64,000 bases of DNA from assembly GCA_963170055.1 (NCBI GenBank), contig CAUJGJ010000455.1:1-64000 (forward strand), read 5' to 3'. Below, piece by piece: positions 21,056 to 31,813 of this stretch. This DNA comes from Halisarca cf. caerulea (taxonomy: Eukaryota; Porifera; Demospongiae; Chondrillida; Halisarcidae). The translations under genes were made by a program, and so were the position numbers. Numbering within the stretch: position 1 is the stretch's first letter; each line of letters opens with the position of its first letter. The notes below the pieces were generated by a model, which saw only the letters and a list, made by a program, of their open reading frames with translations, did no database searches and was not told the DNA's origin.

Positions 21056-23255
21056 AACTCTACTTCGTTACAGTTGAACACAGAAATGTGCCTTCACAAC
21101 AATATTGTAAATTTATCTTTTATATTCAAATTGTGAGTCATTCCACTGTTGTGCCAACTAATTCAATAATCATGATTGTTGATAATGACCGATACTAATT
21201 ATTTTAATAAGCGCACGACACTAGTCATTAGTACGGGACGTACCCGTGGATCACCTCACTGATACAAACTACTATAATACATGGAATGTACACAAGCTAA
21301 AACTATAGCCATTTAGTATGGTAATATGATGTGTCTGTCCCGCAGTCTGTACGTATGTACGTACTAGATATACATCCACACCAAACACAGGAAATATCAT
21401 TACAAGCAAAAAATCTATTGAGAGTTGAGAGGAGGATCTTTTGAGCACTGATTTGAGATTTTCAGTGTAAACAGATTCACTTTACTGGTAACAGATTGAA
21501 ATCCAGCTCAAACAGCTGTCAGATAAGTGTATGTACGTTATTGCACATGACCCATTCATTGCATGCAGGCCATTCAATGAGATTTTTCACAGCACAGGCA
21601 GTTGGACTAATGTACATATGACTCATGTAACCTCCTTTTCAAAAGTTGTGTATGGCTGGGCGTGATTCACAGCAGTCAGCACTAACCTCTCCGCAGTTTC
21701 TGCAGTGGTGTTTTCTTTTGAAGAAATTGAATCTCTCCAGACAGCAATGACACTGACTTCTTTGATTGTCATGGACCCAATTGGGGGGATCTGGGGGTGA
21801 CAGAGGAAAAGAATGTAGCCCACATGCTAAGTTGCCTTAACAGTTTGTGACCTGTAAAGAAGATGGATCATTGCAAGAGGGGCACAGAGGAGAGGAACGT
21901 GTGGGTAGTGGGAGTACATAGGCTATGTACGTATATGCTAAACCACTTCAGAAAAAATGTGGCAAATATTTAAGTCTCTATAATTAAGTACTTCTTGTTT
22001 AGAGGACAAATGAAGAAATTAGCACCCTAACACTAAATGTAGTACCCACTAAAACTTAGGTATGTACTGAATATACACAGTAGCAAACTTACTTTGCACA
22101 GGAGCTCTGTACACTACTTGAGGCTGGGACCCTAAAATGAAAGAAAAGGGAGAGGACCATAATACTTATAATGACAGAAACTCCAAAATAAACTATACAT
22201 ATGTATGCACAAGGCAGAAACACCCAGATGGCAAAATGACCAAGCTGCTCACTTGAAGGTTCCTTTTCCTCAGCAGTTGAGCTTGAGTCCAAAGTCTCAT
22301 CATCATCATCATTCTGGCAAGCAAAGAAGACATGCTTCAGGACCATCCGCATCTCCTTTGAGAATTTAGCCTGCATTTTGTCTGCTATTCCACAAATCCC
22401 AATGAAAAGCCTTTGAAGCTCATCATCCCCTGAATCATCTCCAGGATCTTGTGGAGTGATGGTGAGCTTTTCTCCCTGTGGTTTAGTAGGTTCCTTTAAG
22501 TTACCCTCTGTCAGGATGTTGCTTGGTTGAGAACAATGAGGATTCCTATCCTCATCAGCAATCAGTGGGGCCTCCTCCGGGAGATGGGAAATGCCAAGTG
22601 AACTACATTGTCCTGGGTTGTCAATCACCGAGGAGAAACTGGGGGAAGTCCCTTCAATGGTTGGCATTGTTTCCTTGTTCTCACAAACAACGGAGCCAAA
22701 ACCTTCAGACGCACACAACGCACTCTCCAAGGTTTCCATCTCCTTTTCACTCAAGAGATCAAGCTTCTTTCTGTAGATACCACAGAACAGTATTTGATTA
22801 TGACTTGTACAAAAAGCTACAGACATCACACTATTATTGCTCTCACAACCTCCACATGTGCAGATGTGGGTGGAAATGAATTTCAATATTGCAAACACAT
22901 TACAATTCATATATGCATACAAAATATCAACATAATACGGAATGCAGGTACATACATACGTACTATGGACTATTATGTATGTATATATGTATGTACGAAT
23001 GTATAATAATTATGTGCTATACTGTGTGTACATATACATAGTTTCATCCAAAACACATACGTACATACTTCAGCATCTCCAGAGCAGTCCTGTATGGCCT
23101 GAAGCAGTACGGGTAATCCTTGGCACTTTTCTTAATACCCAGAGGACCACTGGGTTGCACAGACAATCCCCTAGCATTTAGACACATACAGTACAGTTAA
23201 CAAAGATTTCACATAAACCACATACATACATAATCTAATAATACTAAATTACATA

Positions 23256-23435
23256 CAGTAGAACCTCGTTAGTAAGAACACTGTTAATGAGTAGTACCTG
23301 GTTAGGAAGTACAAGGATATGATACCCCAGATTATAACCCATAATACTAATCTATATGGTTAGCAAGTACAACTGATAGTGAGTATATATCAATTTGGAG
23401 GGTCCCCAGGTGTACTCACTACCGAGGTTTGACTG
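23256..23435. mobile_element. TA-flanked MITE, pogo/Tigger-like, copy A
   Basis: 180 bp with ends CAGTAGAACCTCGTTAGTAA and its imperfect inverse (CGAGGTTTGACTG), flanked by TA on both sides. It lies in an LST2 intron. The copy B counterpart is 41767-41951. Confidence 0.7.
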
Positions 23436-25847
23436 TACGTATGTATGAAAATTGTGAGTGAGGTTATAGCAGGTCAACTCCTCCCCCCACTGAATCATGA
23501 TTCTATCATGACCCTCAACGAGATCAACATTCCATGGTCCCATGCAGTTGTGCCTAACAATTTACAGTCAAGACCCCCTTGGAAAAGCAAGACAATATGC
23601 TAGTGCATGTGGGGTAATGGGCTCCCCTTTGCTTCTCCCGAGAATCCCTCCCCAAACAAACGCCTGACAACACAATATTCCATCATAACAAAGCATAAAG
23701 TATATACAACACAAATTTAGAGCTGGTCTTTGCCGTGGAATAACCACAGTGTGCAGTTCAACTGTAACAGATGGTTATACGTACATACGTACGTACATAC
23801 TGTGCATACATACGTATGTACATACAGTATGTGCACACAATGGAGAGAACCTGATCTACTTTTTAAAAGAGGCAAGACCATTATTGGAAGGATTGAGTGA
23901 CATACTACCATTCACACAAATGAATTATGTCACAACTAAATAAGTAGATCAATAGCAATGGACCAGCTGTCTGTGCGTGTGTTATACAATGCTGTGAAAA
24001 GAGGTATTATTAGTGTCCACAACTTTACTATTCAACTCCAAAGAAATTAGACAAGTTCCATGTAGTATCTGAGGTACACACAATGCCCTCAGTGTCATAT
24101 CTGACAAATGAAACATCTTTGTTTGTATGGTGCAGTCTGCTAAAAATATGGCAACTATGTGTGCAATACAAGGCAGGGTGCACACACCAGTGGCAGCCAG
24201 CTGACTGGAGACAAAATAAAGGCACCTTTTATTCTATTACACACAAACCACATACATGCATGATATCACTGAGGTACAACAATGGTTTTTCTGCATAAGG
24301 ACAGATCTAGGGAAGTACACACAAGTACATACCATACAATGGCCAATCTTGGTATAGCAAACATCAATGAAGGGTCCATCATTTCCATCATATCTTCTGT
24401 TATGTAGTTCTTCTTTATTGCTCTATACATAGAGGTCAAACAATACAGCTACGTACATTGGAGTGAAAATGAACACAAGTACACCCCCTTGACTCAGTGA
24501 AGCATTAGGACACACAAACACCTCCACAAATGACCAGGTTTTGATGTACACACGTACATACGTACATAAACACCTTAGAAATGTACAAGGACATCCATAT
24601 CTACATCTACAGTCTCCCGTATGTCACATAATACTTATACTCCCGTATGTCACATAATACTTATAATGTATTCAGAGTTGAGGATAAGGTGTTACATCCA
24701 TACACATATTTGTTCCCACCACATCAACCACAATACTACCCATGCTCTGTAGCTCACATGGTGTCAACACACATTATACACTGATAACCAAAACACCAGT
24801 AATACCAAATCAGGCTGCCCCTAAATGCATGTACACATGTTATGTTTAACCCTTATCCAATGATGGACAAAGAATTGCACACAAGGATTGCTGTGCATGA
24901 ACTATTGCACGTACATATGTATGTGCTTACCTTTTGGTAGCTTCAATAAACTGAACTGTTACATCCTGAAGCTGATCAAATTCCTCAGCAGACATCACTG
25001 GGCACATTATACTGACATACCTGCATGTACAGGAAACACTATGAAGGAAGCTTGCTGACCTAGTACAGTTTGATTCAATGGTTAGGTGAGATCAAAGGAT
25101 GAAAATAGGTACTTTAGTACTATGACTTCACATCTGATATAGTAGGCCATAATTCTGTTAAGAAAGTTTACTGGACAGTTCCTCAAGGAATAAAGGAACA
25201 AAGCCATAGCAGGACATCATGCACTTCTTACAGCTTTAGATCTGACAGTCATCAAACACTAGTGCAAATACATATTTTTGTCCTACCTGAACTCAAATTC
25301 TGCCCAGGAATGATCAAACCAGCTCAAAAGGTCCTTTAACTGTAACAAACAGAGAAGAAATGTATTACACATACAGTACATACGCATCACATATAGTACA
25401 ATATACATATGTATGTACCTACTAGCTACCCAATTTCTCTCAGCCAAGGGCACTCTTATCTGTACTCAACATGTAGCCTAACACAACCCAAAACCTTACA
25501 ACTACCCATGATGTGGTACACTAACACACAGATTGTAGATAAACCTAGAACCTCTATGAAGTTTGAACCACCAGCTGGGGATACACTATACGGCGTTATC
25601 TGACCAAAATTTTTATAATATGACCACAATTTTAATTGCTTTCAATGATTAGATCTACCAGAAAATTATTGTAAATAAAAATCAATGCCATACTCACACT
25701 TTGAGGGAGATCATACTGCCCAGTCAGCACTTGCTTTCGCAGAGCAAGTCGAATCTGATGAATGAGTTCTGTGATGTGAGCAGCATATGGTCTCAGCTCC
25801 TCTGATTCCTCCTCTCTGTGGGCAATGTATGATCCAGCTGCAAGACA

Positions 25848-26668
25848 CTGTGAGAGACAAATCCCACTACGTGTAAAGTACATACTTTATTCACACTTTA
25901 CCAAGATGACATTGCACATGAAGCTCATGTGCATTGCAACCACCACACACAGAACATACTGTACACCCTAGCTCTGTGTCTCATACACAGAGGTGTGGAG
26001 ACTAGAGCAGATATATACGTATGTATACAGAAAATATGTACACTGGTAAAAAGTACGTCCATAATACACTGGTAAGGCTTTCAATGCATCTGCTGAAAAC
26101 TTTTGCTCTCACTGACAAGTATTTACTACCCACATGATGGTCTGTGGGGCATACCATCCTCAACTATTTACATTGTACTGTATCTACAATAGAAGCCAAA
26201 CACAGAGAAAGGATGTCAGAAGAGGCAGAAATGCCAGGAATGAGATAAGATGACAACACATCTGACTCCATTCCATCTTACATCACCTATCACCATTACA
26301 GCTGATGCAGGTAGAGGAAAAAAAGAAACCTTGATGCAAACCACAGCAATCTCACACTAAGGACTAATTCCTTGCACTGCTGAACAACAAGATCAGTTAC
26401 CACAAAGATCAAGAGATACAAATCTAGTTAGATAGCACAAGTGGGCTTTACCACAATCAGCACATTGAACACAATGGAGTGGACACCGCCTTCATTGTCT
26501 TTTGACAAGTTAGGGTAGGGTAGAGTGGGCAGAAGGTGGGTGATTACTTATCCATTTGGGGCTGTGGCAGACAAGAGTAACACTGTCCCAGACTGCCTAC
26601 TGTACAGCCCCAGACACACATAGAGGAGGAGCCAAAGATCTGTTTACTAATTATAAATGAACATTTCC
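25848..26668. other. Remnant of LST2 intron 3 up to the duplication junction
   Basis: Corresponds to bases 44614-45436 of the intact LST2 gene. It ends at the gapless junction ACATTTCC|AAAGCTG. No coding sequence is seen. Confidence 0.8.
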
Positions 26669-27279
26669 AAAGCTGTGTCTGTGCTTATTGAGAGAATTAA
26701 AGACGATATTCACGGTAGGAAGAAAATCGCAAAATACTACTGCACTAACTAGTACTGCCTCGTCAAACTGAGTAGATTTGGCCTTTACTATTGACAGTGG
26801 GGAATGCTACAGTGCATTGTATTGTGTCACTGCAGCTGGCATAAGCTGTGGGTTAGCTAACAAGTAGGCCTGTGTACAGTACACTTTACCCTTCTCTTGT
26901 CCGTAACTCTCACGGAGAGCATAGATCTACAGTACAGTATGTATTTTTCTATGTATGCTGTACCCGTATCATGTGCTGTAATACAGTGTGTGTGACTGTT
27001 TAGTAATTTGGGGTTATTGTAATTGGCAGGTTGCAGTTTGGCTGGAGCCGGAGGTGGAGGGTTCTTGGCAGTCATAGCAAAGACTCAAAACTTCAGAGAC
27101 AAGTTGTCTTCCATCATACAGGTATTGTACATACTTTATATGTGTATGGATATACTGTATAAACATCTTTTGTTTCATGGGTGTTCTTTGTTTCTTTTCA
27201 GGAGGTTGACAGCGGATTTGAGCTATACCCTGTGGAGATGGATTTGGAAGGAGTGTCGATCTTATGTCCTCAACATTAG
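26669..27279 (+). pseudogene. Fucokinase 3' fragment (partial exon 21, exons 22-23), copy B
   Basis: Partial exon 26669-26714, exon 27030-27121 (SLAGAGGGGFLAVIAKTQN) and exon 27202-27279 (ends SILCPQH, stop TAG). It lacks the other exons and any promoter; the first part lacks its splice acceptor because the breakpoint cuts inside the exon. It is a dead by-product of the duplication that lies head-to-head with truncated LST2 copy A. Confidence 0.92.
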
Positions 27280-29067
27280 AAAAATTTTGACACTAGAAAT
27301 TGAAAGTACATTATTATCCATTGGTATACTAGGTCTGTTTGCAGAAGTTCTATTTTCTTACATGTAGTACACTAATGTACATTAAAATAGAATACGTGAC
27401 ATTGTATGTTTGTACTTGCAATAGTATAACGTTTTGGACTTTGAGCATAATCTTTATAGTAATTTGAATGCAGGATGTACAAGAAACCACAATATAGACA
27501 GGTTTTCAGGATTAATTCTCCATCATAGTACAATTTAATGAGAAACATTAATTTTATCCAAATAGCAATATGCAGAATTCAGATCATATACACTTCTATT
27601 GCAAGCACGGTGGCATATAGAGACTGTAAGGAGAAGAGCTAGGCAGCTTGCATGCATACGTACACAGTGCATGATGCATGGTATAAAGTATAATAATAAT
27701 TATATAATTATATGATTGTTCTATTCATAAGTATAATATTGGATAAGTTATAATAATTATAGTACAGTGCAGTCCGGCCACTTGAGTCAAACCGGTTTAA
27801 CTGGAAGTTCTGTATTTTATAAGTTGAGAGTTTGTCCTTTTCATTAATTCAATACTGAGATAAATTACCAGTAATTCCGCATGTCAAGTACAATTAAATT
27901 CTGATAAGTGGAATTTATTTTGCTGTCCCTGGTGATTCGACTTATAATTATCCAGACTCCAATACCAGCCCTCATCAAATTTAAAGGACTGAACACCAGC
28001 TAGATCAAAGCTATAGTCTTATTATCCCCACGCTTCCATGTACTGATGCCATTTTTGCAAGCTTTTGTGCTAGCAAAAATGGTGCGCACATGGTGGAAGT
28101 ATTGGCTGGCTGGGAACAGCATTAATTTTAACCAGAATTGACCTATACTCAGCACCATGCTATAGGCTTTAACCTGCATACCCATGCAGTGACTCCACTG
28201 TCAAGTACAAGATGTATGGGGTTTCCCCTGTAGTGATAGACATTTTTCCCATGTTATGCAGGGGAGATCCACATTATCATGGGGAGTATATACATGTAAT
28301 CTAACGCAAAGATTAATCGTGCCTATACGTGCAACCCCCATGTGATGCAGTACAGATTACATGCATGGGTTGTTAGACATCTCATTGTGTAGCCATAATA
28401 TGGATAAGTGGGCATTCATGAGAGATTTTATCATCCAGATCAGTGGAGTGCAGTCACAGTCAAGCGCAAAACCACACTCCGTGTCTAATCCAGCTAAAGA
28501 CACCAAGTTTGTGGATCAAGGACTACAACTATTTGAATTTGTGTCCAGAAAGCTTATTCAGGGACAAAGTGTATATTTTTCTTTTACTATATATACTCAG
28601 CAAGTTATGCCCTCCCCCAAAGAATCTGGTGATGCTGTGATATATATTATGTAGGTTTACAATATATAAATAGGTACACATATTATTATAGCAATATGCC
28701 TTTAGGAGTTAAAGCACACACTCAAATACTCTTGCAAACTGTAGGTGACAAGTCCTTTTTCATTGCCAAGGTTGCACCTCTGCGCCTACATGCATGCATT
28801 CCACATTGTGTGTGTTTTCATGCCTACGTACATTATAATTTCCTTCATTAAGATGTACAGAATTAAATACAGGCATTTCAATATACCAAGTTTAAATGAG
28901 TAACCTTAATAGATTTTAAATTATCAATATGTACCAATTCAAAAATAAATCAATAATGACATACGTACGTATGTGCAGAAAATGAAAAATGCTAAGAAAT
29001 GCTGGGATTATACTGCATAGTCTTATACCAAGACAACGCACAGTACAAAGCTGTCACAATCCAGAGG
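27280..29067. other. Intergenic region, copy B, with a segment absent from copy A
   Basis: Flanks match copy A, but 27477-28535 (about 1.06 kb) does not match the 345 bp found there in copy A. A weak pogo-like inverted pair (CAGTGCAGTCCGG near 27763 and its imperfect inverse near 27960) lies inside. No gene is recognised. Confidence 0.6.
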
Positions 29068-31517
29068 CTATTTTGACATTTTTATCCTATAGCCACTGTA
29101 CTTGAGTGCACATAGAAGTAAGTCCTTCAACTTATCCATGGGAATTCTCTCCCAAGCAGCAACTGTTAACATTTTCAAACCTTTCTCTTTCGCCACTGCA
29201 ACTACAGCATCTCTTAGTTTTTCCCTCTCAAGTTCATTCATATCTTTCAACACTTGAAGTGCAGGCTTAAATGGTTCACTGAGTGAATATGCAGTCACTC
29301 CACCAACAGCTGCCCCAACTAGTATTCCAGCTGGTCCCAGTAGCAAACTACCCACCAAGGTACTAGTCCCTGTGATAGCTGCAGCTTTAGCACTTTGAGA
29401 CACAGACACATGCAGTTCTGGAATTTCTTGTGCAGCTTCCAAGAGACTTTCATAAACAGTTGTTATACCTACAACTGGTGACAGGTTAAAATATATTAGC
29501 ACACTACTGCTAGATGCCCTATTACTCATGAATAACTGTACATATAATAGTATCATAAAAACACAAACATCTTTTGTTATGAAATGACAATCACATTTTC
29601 TCACAGAATGTTACTGCATGTCTGTCTTAGCTATTCCTGATGAGTGAACTGACCACTTCTAGAAATAAAGCTGAAGATGTACATGTAGAGTACTTCAGGC
29701 CCAGATTACCTCTCACCCTTGGCAATACCCTGTCTTCAAACTGGTTATATTCTACTCACTCTCCTTTCATATGTTGGGCAGGATGTATGGAGTACTCTCC
29801 TACCCACAACTAAAGTGTGTGTTATTAAATCCACTTTTAACATAAGGTTAAGTGGGGCAATTTGGAACAGTCAGGCCAAAGCAGTGGCAATCACCAGCTA
29901 CATCAGTGTCAGTAACCAATACCTTGTGGCTACTACTAAGGTACCCCGCACAAGGAAAACAGAGACAAAGATAAAAATACAAAAATAAGTGAAAAGCAAA
30001 ATAATTGAGTTAGAAATTGATTTAATATAAATCATGTAAATCTGTTAGAATAGTAATAGGTTTGGACTAAATTAAGCATTAAAGTAATGGACTACACTTA
30101 TGGGAATGTACTAGAGAAAGAACATCTATACAATTCAGTGAAATGAACAAAATCCGGATCTTGCGAACAGGAGGTAGGGCATGCCATGTCCCATTATTCT
30201 TTGTCTGTATTGTTTGCATAAAGTGGGAATCTGGCAGTGGCAATGAATGACTAAACAACTTAAACACGATGAAAGCTACAGGCCCTGTTCCAAATTACCA
30301 TCATGTACCAAATTAGCCCTCTTTTAACTTATATGTTGCAGAATTCATACTTATTCTCCCAATTCCAGTAAACTACATGTTACCTAGAGTAAAGTAGAGT
30401 AATTTGAACACTAAGGGAATTTGGAACAGATCTACGGCCTTGTTACTGCTAAGCTCCCAGGCTACAGAGACAGGACTTAAACAATGCATGTACGTTGCTT
30501 GCGGTTGACATTGCTTTGACCATTCTGAAGTACCTCACTGCCAAACCCAATTCACCCCACTTTGAATTTATGTCCTTTTTAGTATTGTTCCCTGACAGCA
30601 TTAATTAGGAGCAGGCACAGGGCTATTGGCCTCCAGCAAAATCAACTGATCCATGCACTATCTACGATATGACATGATCCTCACTTGGGTATGTGTGAGT
30701 GGACATGGGCAAAAATATTAGGTGACATCATGGGGTTACAGTGGTGGGCAGTACGCATCCACCATTAAGGTACCAGGGGCAGTGTTAGAAATAATGGTCA
30801 GCATTCAGACATTGTCCGAACATTTTGGTATTTTGTCTGACCCAAAGATGTTTGGGTCAGATATTTGGCTGAGCACTAACCAAACAAATGTTCACTTCAC
30901 GTGTGTAGACGGTGATGTTAGTGTGTTAAAGTTAACTAACATCTATAAGGATAAAAGTGATGCAACTCTGTACTATGTGTGTACTGTAGCACATGTGTAT
31001 CTTTTCCATAAATTGTCCGAGCAAAATTGAATTTGTCCGATCCAAAATGATAGTGCTAGGACGTTTGTCCAAACACTATCTATTCCTTATTTCTAACACT
31101 GCAGGGGTAGCATCACTATTGTCGAAAACAACAATGGAGCTAGAAATCAGTCCGAGAACTCAAGAGTTAGGGTAAAGTGGGGTAATTTGGGGCACGGGGT
31201 AATTCAGGACGGTGGGTTAAAAGCATTGTTAACCCCAAGCTACACACATCACTTCTTGTCAGTGTCATCTCCATGAACTGGGAGTTCAGCAGTAGTAAGT
31301 ATGCCTAGACAGCTTAACCACAGCAGAAGTAAAGGCCCTGTCTCGAATTACCCCAGTGTACCAAATTGCCCCGCTTTACCCTATAAGTGGTTCGAAAACA
31401 CTTTGGCTTGGTAAGCAAGGAAACAAGTAAATTATAGAGAAGAACACATAGACTTATAGGCCTACACTGAAAGACAAACCTAGTCTATAGGACTACACTG
31501 AAAGACAAACCTGCCAT
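29068..31517 (-). CDS. C19orf12-like membrane protein, copy B
   Basis: Same two-exon structure as copy A: start exon 31499-31517 and main exon 29068-29468, 139 residues, open throughout. The N-terminal two thirds, including the glycine-zipper hairpin SLLLGPAGILVGAAVGG, match copy A exactly at the protein level. The segment after DMNELE differs at about nine positions (for example RDAVVAVAKEKGLKML against RDAIVAVAKEKGWQVL). The intron carries two MITEs absent from copy A. Next to exon 1 a short tandem repeat duplicates the CTACACTGAAAGACAAACCT stretch, which offers two alternative donors. Both copies could be functional. Confidence 0.82.
30780..31101. mobile_element. 322-bp MITE present only in copy B
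   Basis: Ends CAGTGTTAGAAATAA and its exact inverse, flanked by a direct repeat CAGGGG (30774-30779 and 31102-31107). Copy A has one CAGGGG at the empty site (about 12757), so this is a clean insertion in the C19orf12 intron of copy B. The ends resemble hAT-type termini, but the 6-bp duplication is short for hAT (8 bp), so the superfamily is left open. Confidence 0.85.
31170..31381. mobile_element. 212-bp TA-inserted MITE present only in copy B
   Basis: Terminal inverted repeats GGGTAAAGTGGGGTAATTTG / GGGTAAAGCGGGGCAATTTG, flanked by TA on both sides. The copy A empty site reads GAGTTATAAGTGG (about 12819). The TA target suggests a mariner-like origin. It lies in the C19orf12 intron. Older relatives sit at 11829-12545. 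Confidence 0.85.
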
Positions 31518-31813
31518 TCTGGAGAATTCTCGACGCAGATATAGACATGCAGGGAAAGCCCGAAAGCCTAATGAGTCAGCAGCCACCGGCAGCCATTTCA
31601 AAAGCTCGTGACGAGACTCGTGAAGCGCGTCGAGTCTAGTCCCGCGTAGCCAGACGCATACTGTCATTTTATCTATTGACGCATCGTGTCCGCTCTGGGC
31701 AGGATAGTAGCGCCGTGTGTGCACTTCTACAGTAACGGCCCAATAGGCAGGGAGGAACACTCTTGAATCACTCTTTATAACTCGGGAGACTATCGTAGCC
31801 TTGAGATCAAAAG
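31518..31813. promoter_or_regulatory. Candidate bidirectional promoter, copy B
   Basis: A 296-bp CG-rich interval between the C19orf12-like and F-box/GTPase start codons. It is equivalent to 12928-13237 with small indels. Confidence 0.45.

Larger units (their letters stand above)
20080..25847 (-). pseudogene. LST2/ZFYVE28-like, 5'-truncated copy A (exons 4-12 only)
   Basis: Nine minus-strand exons: 25698-25847, 25287-25339, 24931-25020, 24333-24422, 23069-23170, 22253-22770, 22093-22131, 21687-21790, 20080-20214. Together they are 1,281 nt, all open and in phase. They match exons 4-12 of the complete gene at 38582-46705, but exons 1-3 and the promoter were not duplicated. The sequence upstream of exon 4 runs into the duplication junction at 26668 and then the fucokinase stub. 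A protein could only come from a new promoter; the first in-frame Met is in exon 24931-25020. The FYVE zinc finger (KRKHHCRNCG and RVCSTC) is intact. The open frames suggest the duplication is young or the fragment is still used. Confidence 0.85.

Noticed and set aside
24600..24670. Short direct repeats as a CRISPR-like array
   Set aside because: Only two adjacent 28-bp units (CCCGTATGTCACATAATACT...), no spacers, in a eukaryotic intron. It is a simple tandem duplication.
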